Source: Candidatus Kouleothrix ribensis (GTDB taxonomy: Bacteria; Chloroflexota; Chloroflexia; Chloroflexales; Roseiflexaceae). Taken from it: a stretch of 64,000 bases of DNA. The position numbers and the translations under genes are program-made. The DNA is taken from positions 4,650,001-4,714,000 of the forward strand of contig JADKGW010000001.1 of assembly GCA_016722075.1 (NCBI GenBank), read 5' to 3'. Under the pieces are notes generated by a model. The model saw only the letters and a list, made by a program, of their open reading frames with translations. It was not told the origin of the DNA and did not search any database. Positions 53,770 through 62,668 of this stretch are shown here, one piece after another. Position 1 is the stretch's first letter, and each line of letters opens with the position of its first letter.

Positions 53770-55503
53770 ATGCACGGCGGTGATCTGATCGCACGTGTCC
53801 TGGCGGCGCAGGGCACCCGCTTCCTGTTTACGCTCTGCGGCGGGCATATCTCGCCGATCCTGGCCGGCTGCAAGCAGCGCGGCATCCGCGTGATCGACAC
53901 GCGCCACGAGGCCACCGCCGTGTTCGCGGCCGACGCGGTCGCACGCCTGACCGGCCGCCCTGGTGTGGCCGCCGTCACCGCCGGGCCGGGCCTGACCAAC
54001 ACAATCACCGCCGTTAAAAACGCGCAGATCGCGCAGTCGCCGATCGTACTGCTGGGCGGCGCCGCGCCAACCGTGCTGAAGGGCCGCGGCGCGCTCCAGG
54101 ATATCGATCAGCTGGCGTTGATGCGGCCGCATGTGAAGTGGGCCACCGCCGCGCGCCGCGTGGCCGATCTTGTACCGGCGGTCGAGCATGCCTTCCACGC
54201 GGCTCAGCACGGCGTGCCTGGCCCGGTGTTCGTCGAGTGCCCGATCGACCTGCTGTACGATCAGGCAACCGTGCGCGCGCTCTACGGCGCCGGCACTGGT
54301 GGGCGCACCCTAGCCGACCGTGCGGTGAAGCTGTATCTGCGCGCGCGCGTCGGCCGGATCTTCGCGGGCGCCGAGCAGGTGCGCGTGTCGCAGGCAATCC
54401 TACCCACCCCGGCCCAGCCCGACCCGACCCTGGTGCAGCGTGTGGCCGCGCAGCTGCGGCGCGCCGAGCGCCCAGTGCTACTGGTGGGCAGCCAGGCCAT
54501 GCTGGCCACGCACGCGGCCCCCGATCTGGCCCACGCGCTCGAACAGATCGGCGCGCCAACCTACCTCTCGGGTATGGCCCGCGGGCTACTAGGCGCGCAC
54601 CACCCGCTCCAGCTGCGCCACAAGCGCCGCGAGGCACTGCGCGCGGCCGATTTCGTGCTGCTGGCGGGCGTGCCGTGCGACTTCCGGCTCGACTACGGGC
54701 GCCAGATTGGGCGCGGCGCCTGTTATGTAGCCGCCAACCGCAGCCCGCGCGACCTGCGACTGAACCGCCGGCCCACAATCGGCGTGCCGGGCGACCCGGC
54801 GCTATTCCTGTGCGCGCTGGCCGGCGCACTGGCGGGCGATCAACGCGCGGCGCACGGCGGTGCCTGGCTGGCCGAGCTACGTACGCGCGACGACTCGCGC
54901 GACGCCGAGATCGCCCGCCAGGCCCAGGCGCCCAGCGACAAGATCAACCCGGTGCAGCTGTGCCGCACGATCGAGGCCGCGCACGACCCCGGCGCGATCG
55001 TGGTTGGCGACGGCGGCGACTTCGTGGCGACTGCCTCGTACATTGTGCGGCCGGGCGGGCCGCTGCGCTGGCTCGACCCTGGCGCATTCGGCACGCTGGG
55101 GGTAGGCGCCGGCTTCGCGCTAGGCGCCAAGCTGTGCCGGCCCGACCTGGAGGTGTGGGCGCTGTTCGGCGACGGCGCGCTGGGCTACAGCCTGGCCGAG
55201 TTCGACACCTGCGCGCGCCACGGCGTGCCGATCATCGCAGTGGTGGGCAACGATGCCGGCTGGACCCAGATCGCCCGCGAGCAGGTGGCCATGCTGCACG
55301 ACGATGTGGGCACGGTGCTGGGCTATACCGACTATCACCGCGCCGCCGAGGCGCTGGGCGCGGCCGGCCTGCTGCTCGACGACCCCGAGCAGGCCGGCGC
55401 GGTGCTTGCGCAGGCCCGCTCGATCGCGGCAGGCGGCCGCCCGGTGCTGGTGAATGCACTGCTCGGCAAGACCGACTTTCGGAAGGGGTCGATCTCGATG
55501 TGA
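53770..55503 (+). CDS. TPP-dependent enzyme, acetolactate synthase/2-hydroxyacyl-CoA lyase-like
   Basis: About 577 residues with the three-domain layout of the family: N-terminal pyrimidine domain with activating glutamate in DTRHEAT (E47), central domain (about 190-330) and C-terminal TPP-binding domain with GDGALGYS (from G467) and a downstream Asn in VGNDAG. The closest layouts are the large subunit of acetolactate synthase, ILVBL and oxalyl-CoA/2-hydroxyacyl-CoA lyase. No acetolactate synthase small subunit is nearby, so anabolic ALS is unlikely. ATG 53770 with GGAGGTGG just upstream is preferred. Confidence 0.85.
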   Translation: MHGGDLIARVLAAQGTRFLFTLCGGHISPILAGCKQRGIRVIDTRHEATAVFAADAVARLTGRPGVAAVTAGPGLTNTITAVKNAQIAQSPIVLLGGAAPTVLKGRGALQDIDQLALMRPHVKWATAARRVADLVPAVEHAFHAAQHGVPGPVFVECPIDLLYDQATVRALYGAGTGGRTLADRAVKLYLRARVGRIFAGAEQVRVSQAILPTPAQPDPTLVQRVAAQLRRAERPVLLVGSQAMLATHAAPDLAHALEQIGAPTYLSGMARGLLGAHHPLQLRHKRREALRAADFVLLAGVPCDFRLDYGRQIGRGACYVAANRSPRDLRLNRRPTIGVPGDPALFLCALAGALAGDQRAAHGGAWLAELRTRDDSRDAEIARQAQAPSDKINPVQLCRTIEAAHDPGAIVVGDGGDFVATASYIVRPGGPLRWLDPGAFGTLGVGAGFALGAKLCRPDLEVWALFGDGALGYSLAEFDTCARHGVPIIAVVGNDAGWTQIAREQVAMLHDDVGTVLGYTDYHRAAEALGAAGLLLDDPEQAGAVLAQARSIAAGGRPVLVNALLGKTDFRKGSISM

Positions 55504-55542
55504 CCGCCCCCTTGATCCCAGGCAAACCGGGCCGCCGAGGTG

Positions 55543-57096
55543 CTAGCCAACCTTCTCGGCAATACTCTTACCCTGCAAATACAGCAGCAGGTAATCCGGC
55601 CCGCCGGTCTTTGAATCGGTGCCCGACATATTGAAGCCGCCGAAGGGATGCGCACCGACCATCGCGCCGGTGATTTTGCGGTTCAGGTACAGGTTGCCCA
55701 CATGAAAATCGGCGCGCGCGCGCTCTAGCCGGCCACGATCCTGCGAGTACACCCCGCCGGTCAGGCCGAACTCGGTGTTGTTGGCAATCTCTAGCGCCTG
55801 GTCGTAGTCGCTGGCCTTGATAAACGCCAACACCGGGCCGAAAATCTCTTCCTGCGAGAGCTTGCCGCCGGGTGGGATGTCGGCAAAGATCGTCGGCTGC
55901 ACAAAGTAGCCGCCCTCAGTCTGAGCCTCGCCGCCGAGCGCCAGCCGGCCTTCCTGATGGCCTGCGTCGATGTAGCTGCGGATCTTATCGCGCGACTTAT
56001 CATCGATCACCGCGCCCATATACGTGCTGCGCTCGGTCGGGTCGCCGACGGTCAGGCCGCCGGCACGCTCGACCACGCGGTCGAGCAGTTCGTCGTAGAT
56101 CCGCTCGACTGCCACAACCCGCGAGCAGGCCGAACACTTCTGGCCCTGGAAGCCGAACGCCGACGCGACAATGCCCTCGGCCGCCGCCGCCAGGTCGGCC
56201 GTCTCATCGACCACGATCGTATCTTTGCCGCCCATCTCGAGCACGGTGCGCTTGAGCCACTTCTGGCCCGGCTGATGCTTCGCGGCACGCTCGAAGATGC
56301 GCAGGCCGATCTCTTTCGAGCCAGTAAACGCAATGAAGCGTGTCAGCGCGTGATCGACCAGCGCATCGCCAACGCTGCCGCCGGGGCCGGGCAGGAAGTT
56401 GACCACGCCGGCCGGCAGGCCGACTGTATCGAGCACTTCCATGAACTTGGCCGCGATGATCGGCGCAGTCGAGGCCGGCTTGAGCACGATTGTGTTGCCG
56501 GCCACCACCGGCGCCACCACCAGCCCGACCATAATCGCGCAGGGGAAGTTCCAGGGCGGAATGGCCACACCGGCGCCCAGCGGCACATACTCCAACCGAT
56601 CGTCTTCGCCCGGCAGCGCGTAAACCTTTTGCGGGCCGGCCAGGCGCAGCATCTCGCGCGCGTAGAACTCGCAGAAATCGATCGCCTCGGCGATATCGCC
56701 ATCGGCCTCGGCCCAGCTCTTGCTGACCTCGTAGACCATGACAGCCGCCATCTCGAACTTGCGCCGGCGCAGCTCGGCTGCCGCTTTGAACACATACTCG
56801 GCGCGCTGCGCAGCCGGCACTTTGCGCCAGCTTGCGAACGCCGCATTCGCGACTTCGATCGCGCGGTTGGCCTGGCCGACACTGGCGCTCGACACGCGGC
56901 CAACTACCTCGCTGGGCCGGGCCGGGTTGAGCGAGTCGATTGTCTTCTCGGTGCTGACGCGCTCGCCGCCGATGATCAGCGGGTAGTGCTTGCCGAACTC
57001 GGCCCTGACGGCCGCTAACGCCTGCTCCATCGCGGCGATATTCTCGGGCATGCTGAAGTCGGTAAACGGCTCGTTACGAAACTCGGACAGCGCCAT
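55543..57096 (-). CDS. pruA: L-glutamate gamma-semialdehyde (P5C) dehydrogenase
   Basis: 517 residues of the ALDH superfamily in the RocA/PruA-like branch: catalytic Cys in GFQGQKCSACSRV (C321), general base Glu in LEMGGKD (E287), Rossmann FTGSKEIG, and a C-terminal GAMVGAHPFGGFNMSGTDSK motif typical of P5CDH. It oxidises glutamate-5-semialdehyde to glutamate in proline degradation with NAD+. No proline dehydrogenase gene is adjacent. An extended -10 TGTTATAAT precedes it. Confidence 0.93.
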   Translation of the reverse strand: MALSEFRNEPFTDFSMPENIAAMEQALAAVRAEFGKHYPLIIGGERVSTEKTIDSLNPARPSEVVGRVSSASVGQANRAIEVANAAFASWRKVPAAQRAEYVFKAAAELRRRKFEMAAVMVYEVSKSWAEADGDIAEAIDFCEFYAREMLRLAGPQKVYALPGEDDRLEYVPLGAGVAIPPWNFPCAIMVGLVVAPVVAGNTIVLKPASTAPIIAAKFMEVLDTVGLPAGVVNFLPGPGGSVGDALVDHALTRFIAFTGSKEIGLRIFERAAKHQPGQKWLKRTVLEMGGKDTIVVDETADLAAAAEGIVASAFGFQGQKCSACSRVVAVERIYDELLDRVVERAGGLTVGDPTERSTYMGAVIDDKSRDKIRSYIDAGHQEGRLALGGEAQTEGGYFVQPTIFADIPPGGKLSQEEIFGPVLAFIKASDYDQALEIANNTEFGLTGGVYSQDRGRLERARADFHVGNLYLNRKITGAMVGAHPFGGFNMSGTDSKTGGPDYLLLYLQGKSIAEKVG

Positions 57097-57149
57097 TGCG
57101 ATCCTCCTGAGATCAGTACCTATACGTAAGCGATCAAAAGTATGCGGCC

Positions 57150-57158
57150 ATTATAACA
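57150..57158 (-). promoter_or_regulatory. Extended -10 promoter of pruA
   Basis: TGTTATAAT on the minus strand, about 55 bp upstream of the start. The -35 is not clear. Confidence 0.5.
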
Positions 57159-57184
57159 CCAGCGACTGCTGACCTGATCACAAC

Positions 57185-57300
57185 ATGACCCGAGACATCA
57201 GACACGAGACACGAGACATCAGACCCGATGATCGCTTCGTCTCCCCATCTCCGTGTCACCCTCGCACCCGGTCTCCCCATCTCCCGCCCCAGCCAGCGCA
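57185..57300. repeat. Short direct repeats overlapping the 3' end of the EVE gene
   Basis: ACACGAGACA/CATCAGAC units (57185-57222) and two CTCCCCATCTCC units separated by GTGTCACCCTCGCACC (57240-57290). Part of this encodes the last 20 residues of the EVE protein. Confidence 0.7.
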
Positions 57301-57692
57301 AGCAGCCGCGCCCACTGCGCAGGCGACACCGGCACCACCGAGAGGCGGCCCTGGCGCACCAGGGCAAAATCGGCGAACCAGCTGTCGGCCTTGACAGCGG
57401 CCAGCGGCACCGGGCGGGCCAGCCGGCGCAGCGGGCGCACATCCACCACTACCAGCCGCGAGTCGGCGAGCTGCGGGTCGGCGTATGGCGCACTGGTGAT
57501 CTCGGCCACCCCAACCGCCTGGCGCTCGTCGCCGGTATGATAGATCAGCGCCTGGTCGCCCGGCCGCATGGCGCGGAGATGCAAGAGCGCGGCATTGTTG
57601 CTAACCCCATCCCACACGGTTGTGCCATCGCGCTCGAGATCGGCATAGGCATAGTGCTCGGGTTCGGTCTTGAGAAGCCAGTATTGGCGCAT
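57219..57692 (-). CDS. EVE domain protein
   Basis: 157 residues. The start MRQYWLLKTEPEHYAYADLERDG and the following TVWDGVSNNAA, RPGDQALIYHTG, AVGVAEI and LSVVPVSPAQW segments are the EVE (YTH-related) fold, known to bind modified bases in RNA or DNA. The core ends about residue 136. The last 20 residues are charged, low-complexity and encoded by an intergenic-type repeat, and are probably dispensable. Confidence 0.9.
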   Translation of the reverse strand: MRQYWLLKTEPEHYAYADLERDGTTVWDGVSNNAALLHLRAMRPGDQALIYHTGDERQAVGVAEITSAPYADPQLADSRLVVVDVRPLRRLARPVPLAAVKADSWFADFALVRQGRLSVVPVSPAQWARLLALAGAGDGETGCEGDTEMGRRSDHRV

Positions 57693-57877
57693 ATCACGCT
57701 CCTGGTGCTGCCGCAGCGCTCGATTGCTGCGGCGGGGCGATTATAGCATTTCTAGAGCCTTTCGCACTTGGATGACATCAAATTGTAAACTGGTGCGGTT
57801 GATCTCGGGCTGTTTGAGGCATACGATGGTCGCAGAAGCAAGCTGTTATTTCTTTTTTACAGGCCAGGAGGACGCGT

Positions 57878-58879
57878 ATGTTTGGACGCCGCAACCCCGA
57901 TCGGCCGCTCGATCAGCATGTGCCAGCGTTGAAGAGCGACCTTGATCTTGACATGCTCGATGATCTGCCCGAGATTCCGGCGCCGGCACCTTCCCCCGCG
58001 GCTGTGCCGGCACCTGCAGCCACGGCGGTGTTTGGTACGCCCACCGGGCTGCTGCGCGAGCCGGAGCCTGCGGTAGTGCTGCCCGAGCCGCAGGCCGGCA
58101 CGATCACCCAGCAGCTGCCCGCGCTCGAGTTCGAGTCGACATTTGCGCAAGTGCGCGAGCAGATCTGGCCGGCCCCGGCCGCTGTGAGTGTGCCGACGAC
58201 TGTGCTCGGCCTGCACGATTTGCCAGGCGAGCTGCCCGAGCTGCCCGAGATCGAGACGCCGGCCATGCCCGATCTGGCCCTGCCGCTGGTGGCCCCCGCG
58301 AGTAGCGGCGGCGACACCGAGCCGGATCAATCCTGGGCGGCGCCGAGCGACCCCTCGCCGCTTGAGGCTGCGCCTGCGCCTAGCGCGATCACCGCACCCC
58401 CGGCCGCGCTCGAAGCCAGCCCGCCGCCCGCGCCAGAGCCACTCGCGCCAGAGCCGGCCGCCGCGCCAGAGCCGCCCGCGCTAGAACCGCCCGCGCCAGA
58501 GCCGGCCGCCGCGCTCGAAGCCAGCCCGCCGCCCGCAGCGCCCACGCGGGTACGCACCGTAGCCGAGAGCGTGATCGGGCCCGACGACTTCTTCGACGGC
58601 CACTACCGCTCCGAGCGCGGCGTACGCATCCAGGGCAACGCCCGCGGATCGATCGAGTCGCGCCAGTACATCCATGTCGAAGATAGCGCACAGGTCGAGG
58701 CCGATCTGGCCGCCGAGGAGATCACGATCGCCGGGAACTTCACCGGCAAGATCACCTGCCGCGGCCGGCTCGAGATCACCAGCACCGGCGTCGTGCAGGG
58801 CCAAATCGAAACCGCCACGCTGGTAGTGTACGAGGGCGGCACGCTCGAAGGCGAGCTGCACATGCGCAAGCCGGCCTAG
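57878..58879 (+). CDS. Bactofilin-like protein with long Pro/Ala-rich N-terminal region
   Basis: 333 residues. About 215 residues are a Pro/Ala/Glu-rich disordered region with runs of the type PEPPALEPPAPEPAA. The final 115 residues form a bactofilin (DUF583) beta-helix: VIGPDDFFDGHY, RIQGNARGSIES, VEADLAAEEITIAGNFTGKI and TGVVQGQIETATLVV repeat the glycine-spaced strands. Bactofilins polymerise without nucleotide and act in cell shape, polarity or stalk formation. The long N-terminal extension is unusual and may recruit partners. Confidence 0.9.
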   Translation: MFGRRNPDRPLDQHVPALKSDLDLDMLDDLPEIPAPAPSPAAVPAPAATAVFGTPTGLLREPEPAVVLPEPQAGTITQQLPALEFESTFAQVREQIWPAPAAVSVPTTVLGLHDLPGELPELPEIETPAMPDLALPLVAPASSGGDTEPDQSWAAPSDPSPLEAAPAPSAITAPPAALEASPPPAPEPLAPEPAAAPEPPALEPPAPEPAAALEASPPPAAPTRVRTVAESVIGPDDFFDGHYRSERGVRIQGNARGSIESRQYIHVEDSAQVEADLAAEEITIAGNFTGKITCRGRLEITSTGVVQGQIETATLVVYEGGTLEGELHMRKPA

Positions 58880-58922
58880 CAGGCCCGATCACTGGTAGCG
58901 CTCGAGCAGGCGCCCTACCAAT

Positions 58923-58951
58923 TTGACAGCCCTCCCAGCGCGTGGTATCGT
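58923..58951 (+). promoter_or_regulatory. Promoter upstream of the TPP riboswitch
   Basis: TTGACA (58923-58928) and TATCGT (58946-58951) spaced 17 bp. The expected start lies about 15-20 bp before the riboswitch. Confidence 0.75.
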
Positions 58952-58975
58952 GGCGATCACAAACGGCCATATTGC

Positions 58976-59070
58976 TAGGGGTGCCAGGCGAGCCTGGCTG
59001 AGAGCGCGGCCCGACCGATGCCGCTGACCCTTCGAACCTGACCTGGGTTATACCAGCGTAGGGAAGCGCC
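58976..59070 (+). ncRNA. TPP (THI-box) riboswitch
   Basis: The classic elements are all visible: GGGGTGCC, the GGCTGAGA bulge, GACCCTTCGAACCTGAC and CTGGGTTATACCAGCGTAGGGAAG. It binds thiamine pyrophosphate and controls the downstream ThiB lipoprotein gene, here most likely by transcription termination at the hairpin at 59081-59116. Confidence 0.96.
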
Positions 59071-59080
59071 AGCGCGATCA

Positions 59081-59116
59081 CGATCGCTGACCATCTCCCT
59101 GGTCAGCGGTCGTTTT
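59081..59116 (+). terminator. Rho-independent terminator, expression platform of the riboswitch
   Basis: A 13-bp stem (59081-59093 with 59100-59112, one G-T pair) closing a 6-nt loop, followed by TTTT and GTTGT. It lies between the aptamer and the ribosome-binding site. Confidence 0.85.
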
Positions 59117-59149
59117 GTTGTGTATATGCCACGAAGGGAGGCCCACCCC

Positions 59150-60268
59150 ATGAACCGACGAGTGAGAGCAGTGCTGCTGCTGGGGCTGCTGCTGGCGGCC
59201 TGCGGCGGCCAGCCAGGCGCAGTTGCGCCCACCAGCGACCTGGCTGCGCCCACCGCTGCCGGCGTTCCTGGCGCCGCAGCCACGCCTGGCGCGATCCGCA
59301 CGCTGACGATCATGACCCACGACAGCTTCAGCGTCAGCGCCGATGTGCTCAAGGCCTTCGAGCAGCAGAACCACGCCACCGTGCAGGTGCTCAAATCCGG
59401 CGACGCCGGCCAGGCCCTGAACAAGGCCGTGCTCAGCAAAGCCAGCCCGCTGGCCGATCTGTTCTTCGGCGTCGACAACACGCTGCTCACGCGTGCGCTC
59501 AAGGCCGGGATCTTCGAGCCATACGCCGCCCCGGCGCTGAGCGCGGTGCCGGCAACCTACCGGCTCGACCCGAGCAACAGCCTGCTGCCGATCGACTACG
59601 GCTACGTGTCGATCAACTACGACAAGGCCTACCTGGCGCAGAATGGCCTGGCGCCGCCAACGACGCTTGCCGACCTGACCAAGCCCGAGTGGAAGGGCAA
59701 GCTGGTGGTCGAAAACGCCGCAACCTCGTCGCCAGGCCTGGCGTTCATGCTCGCGACGATCGGCCAATTCGGCACCAGCGGCAGCTACACCTGGCTCGAC
59801 TACTGGAGCGACCTGCGCAACAACGATGTGCTGGTGGTCGATGGCTGGAGCGACGCGTACTACACGCAGTTCAGCGGCTCGAGCGGCAAAGGCCCGCGCC
59901 CGCTGGTGGTTTCGTACGCCAGCAGCCCACCGGCCGAAGTGTTCTTCAGCGAGGGCAAGCTCACCGACGCGCCGACCGCAGTAATGCCGGCCGGCAGCTT
60001 CTTGCAGATCGAGTTTGCCGGCATTCTCAAGGGTAGCCCCAACCGCGACCTGGCCGAGCGCCTGATCGACTTTATGCTCAGCAAGCAGTTTCAGGAAGAC
60101 ATGCCGCTCCAGATGTTCGTCTACCCGGTGATACCCAACACACCGCTGCCCACAATCTACACCAAGTTCGCGCTGGTGCCCGATCAGCCGATCAGCCTGG
60201 CGCCCGATCAGATCGACCAGAACCGCGAGCAGTGGCTCGATGCCTGGACGAAGGCAGTGCTGCGGTAG
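59150..60268 (+). CDS. thiB: Thiamine ABC transporter substrate-binding lipoprotein
   Basis: About 372 residues. Signal peptide with lipobox LLLAACGG (C18), then a Pro/Ala/Thr-rich linker and a periplasmic-binding fold: LTIMTHDSFSVS, ADLFFGVDNTLLTRA, LLPIDYGYVSINYD, TLADLTKPEWKGKLV. These match ThiB/TbpA-type proteins. The riboswitch confirms the thiamine link. The permease and ATPase (thiP, thiQ) do not follow here, so they must lie elsewhere or be shared. ATG 59150 follows AAGGGAGG. Confidence 0.9.
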   Translation: MNRRVRAVLLLGLLLAACGGQPGAVAPTSDLAAPTAAGVPGAAATPGAIRTLTIMTHDSFSVSADVLKAFEQQNHATVQVLKSGDAGQALNKAVLSKASPLADLFFGVDNTLLTRALKAGIFEPYAAPALSAVPATYRLDPSNSLLPIDYGYVSINYDKAYLAQNGLAPPTTLADLTKPEWKGKLVVENAATSSPGLAFMLATIGQFGTSGSYTWLDYWSDLRNNDVLVVDGWSDAYYTQFSGSSGKGPRPLVVSYASSPPAEVFFSEGKLTDAPTAVMPAGSFLQIEFAGILKGSPNRDLAERLIDFMLSKQFQEDMPLQMFVYPVIPNTPLPTIYTKFALVPDQPISLAPDQIDQNREQWLDAWTKAVLR

Positions 60269-60415
60269 CCCACGCGCCTGGCACACTGTTTGCTGTAGCG
60301 TTAGTGGCTGTGCTCTATGGAAGAGCTAAAGACTCGGACAACATAGGGCGCTCTAGGGCCTAGCCCTTCAGATGCAGCCCGCCTTGTACCGAATTTAGTG
60401 TGAGGAGAATGCACG

Positions 60416-60772
60416 ATGAACGACAACGGATTGACAAAATACCTCGCCCTGGCGCTGGCGGTCGCGCTGGCAGCCTTCGGCCTGACCCGGCTGCTGCAGC
60501 GCAAGCGCAAGCCGCGCAGCTTCCGCGAGGACCCGATCGGCGCGCTGAAGGATCGCGGCGAGATTGTGGCGAACAAGGCCCAGGCGGTGAGCGAGGACAC
60601 GATCGAGCGGCTGCAGGCCACGCTCGACGAGATCCGCGACCGGCTGCCCGAGGTCAGCCGCAAGCAGATCGAGCGCGGCCGTAAGGACGCCAACAAGCGC
60701 GTCGCCGAGCTCACCAGCCAGGCGCAAGACATCGCCAAGCAGCTGCGCTCGAACAGCATGTTCAGCCGCTAA
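60416..60772 (+). CDS. Small membrane-anchored helical protein
   Basis: 118 residues. A transmembrane helix at about 9-24 is followed by a basic stop-transfer (RLLQRKRKPR) and a long charged amphipathic coiled coil to the end. This resembles YtxH/DUF883-like stress or envelope proteins in layout, but no family is assigned. GAGGAG precedes the ATG. The gap before it (60269-60415) holds nothing notable. Confidence 0.7.
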   Translation: MNDNGLTKYLALALAVALAAFGLTRLLQRKRKPRSFREDPIGALKDRGEIVANKAQAVSEDTIERLQATLDEIRDRLPEVSRKQIERGRKDANKRVAELTSQAQDIAKQLRSNSMFSR

Positions 60773-60855
60773 CTGTAAGCCAGGGTTGCATCCCTATAGT
60801 ATCGGCGCCGGTCAAGCGCGGCCAGGCGGAACGTCGTTCTGTCTGGCCGCTTCTT

Positions 60856-61608
60856 CTAGATCGTCTGGCGCCACTCGCTCGGGCGCTCGAGCGAGCCGGC
60901 GACGATATGCGCGCCCGAGAACAGCAGCCCGAGCGTGCCGAGCAGGCCGATCGCGCCGGCCCACGACTGCGCGCGCAAGATCAGCACGGTGTAGAGCGGC
61001 GCGCCCAGCAGGCCATGCACCAGCAGGCTGAGCGCCAGCGGGATGGGCAAAACGATCCACAGCAAGCTGGTGAGCGAGTAGCGGCGTGTCAGCAGCAGCG
61101 CCGCCAGCACGCCCAGCGACACCAGGCCATTCATCAGGGCCGAGAGCAGCATCTGCGGCACGCCCAGCGGCAGCAAGGCATCGACGGTATAGCGCATCAG
61201 GCCCTGGCGCAGCACAATCAGCTCGAGCATCAGGTGATACACCACGAACAGGCTGAAAGTCAGCAGGCTGGTGACATAGCCGGGGAACCACCAGCGGTGG
61301 CGAAACAGGTAGAACACCAGCAAGGCCGGCAGCACCCCCGCCCAGGCGCCCAGGAACACCGCACGCGGCAACGTATACTGCGGCAGCTGGATCAGCGACT
61401 GAAGGCGCTCGTCGATCCCGAGCCGGTACAGCGACCTGAGACGCTCGTCGTAGCTAAAGCCATAGAGCGCCTGCCAGAACGGCGACACCAGCGCCGCCAG
61501 GTGCGCGCCAAGCATTGCGATGGCGTAGTTTGGCGTTCGCTCGCGCACCCACAGGAAGATCGCCAACCCATACACAACCAGGCTCAGGAGAATGACAAAC
61601 ACATCCAT
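60856..61608 (-). CDS. Hypothetical integral membrane protein
   Basis: 250 residues, about seven transmembrane helices, with a hydrophilic loop near residues 50-75. Starts MDVFVILLSLVVYG. It begins 8 bp after the DUF1444-type gene, so they form an operon. No family recognised. Confidence 0.75.
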   Translation of the reverse strand: MDVFVILLSLVVYGLAIFLWVRERTPNYAIAMLGAHLAALVSPFWQALYGFSYDERLRSLYRLGIDERLQSLIQLPQYTLPRAVFLGAWAGVLPALLVFYLFRHRWWFPGYVTSLLTFSLFVVYHLMLELIVLRQGLMRYTVDALLPLGVPQMLLSALMNGLVSLGVLAALLLTRRYSLTSLLWIVLPIPLALSLLVHGLLGAPLYTVLILRAQSWAGAIGLLGTLGLLFSGAHIVAGSLERPSEWRQTI

Positions 61609-61616
61609 AAATCGCG

Positions 61617-62468
61617 TTACTCCCAGCTATATTCCTTCACAGCGCCTGTAACAAGCGTAAACAGCTGATCGGTCAATCCATACTGGCGCTGCGCCGAGTC
61701 GGCCTGAACCTGCGCCGCCACCGCACGCAGAATCTCGGGGTTGGCATCGCTGAACGCGATCAAGAAATCGCGATTGGGGATGCCGATCACCAGGTTGCCC
61801 GGAATCTCGCGCGCCCAGCCGGCCAGGATGTCGGACAACAATAGCCGCGACGCATCGTAGCCATCGCCGCTGCTGAAGATGAACAGGCGCTGCTCGCCGG
61901 CCCCGACACTGGTGTACGTGACTTTTTCGGCGGTGCGGCTGCGCAGGTTCTCGATCGCGCGCTGGTGCAGATCCTGCACACTCACCTCCCAGCGCTCGAG
62001 GTGGTCTTCGTTGATATACGCGACGCTATGGCCCTCGTCGATCACATAAGCGATCATCAGGTCGGACAAGAACTCGCGGTAGGCCAGCATCGGCAGGCGC
62101 CGCTCGCGCACCTCGACCAGCATCTCGAGCGGCTTGATCATGGGGTAGATCGAGCCGGCCAGCGCAGCATAATCGCTGGTGCTGCGGTCGGGCACAATCC
62201 CGAGCATGGCGCGCACGAAGGTCTCGAACACCACGTCGATCTGGCCGGGGTCGCGCGCATACGAGCTGTAGAAGCTGCTCAGGTCGGCAGTCACGTCGGC
62301 GCCATTGGCACGCAGCCGCAGCTCCATGCCGGCGCGGTCGAGCAGCTCGATCTCGTCGTAGAGCGACAGGCGCGCTTCCATATACGCCGCGAACTGCTCG
62401 GGGTTCATCGGCGGCGCGGCGCCGTTGCCCTGGGCGGGTTTGTGGTGATCGCCATGCCCGTTGCTCAT
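61617..62468 (-). CDS. DUF1444-like protein
   Basis: 283 residues. After a short N-terminal His/Gly-rich stretch the chain is a mixed alpha/beta protein with LSDLMIAYVIDEGHSVAYINEDHLERW, LHQRAIENLRSRT and FSSGDGYDASRLLL segments resembling the DUF1444 (YtpQ) family, whose role is unknown. It pairs with the downstream membrane protein gene. The family match is by eye and moderate. Confidence 0.6.
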   Translation of the reverse strand: MSNGHGDHHKPAQGNGAAPPMNPEQFAAYMEARLSLYDEIELLDRAGMELRLRANGADVTADLSSFYSSYARDPGQIDVVFETFVRAMLGIVPDRSTSDYAALAGSIYPMIKPLEMLVEVRERRLPMLAYREFLSDLMIAYVIDEGHSVAYINEDHLERWEVSVQDLHQRAIENLRSRTAEKVTYTSVGAGEQRLFIFSSGDGYDASRLLLSDILAGWAREIPGNLVIGIPNRDFLIAFSDANPEILRAVAAQVQADSAQRQYGLTDQLFTLVTGAVKEYSWE

Positions 62469-62528
62469 AGTGGCCTCGTCGTAGAAACTCGGGTTTTCAT
62501 TTCAGCCACATCGTGCGTAGCCCGTAGT

Positions 62529-62660
62529 GCGTCGTGCCAACCTGCCAACCTGCTAACCTGCAACCTGCTAACCTGCAACCTGCTAACCTGCCAACCTGCA
62601 ACCTGCTAACCTGCAACCCGCCAACCTGCCAACCTGCAACCTGCTAACCTGCAACCCGCA
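62529..62660. repeat. Reverse-oriented GGTTGCA-family array
   Basis: About 15 units of TGCAACC/TGCCAACC/TGCTAACC. This is the opposite-strand reading of the arrays at 15.2, 16.4, 18.9 and 31.6 kb. It lies between purL and the DUF1444 gene. Confidence 0.9.
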
Positions 62661-62668
62661 GCAACCCG

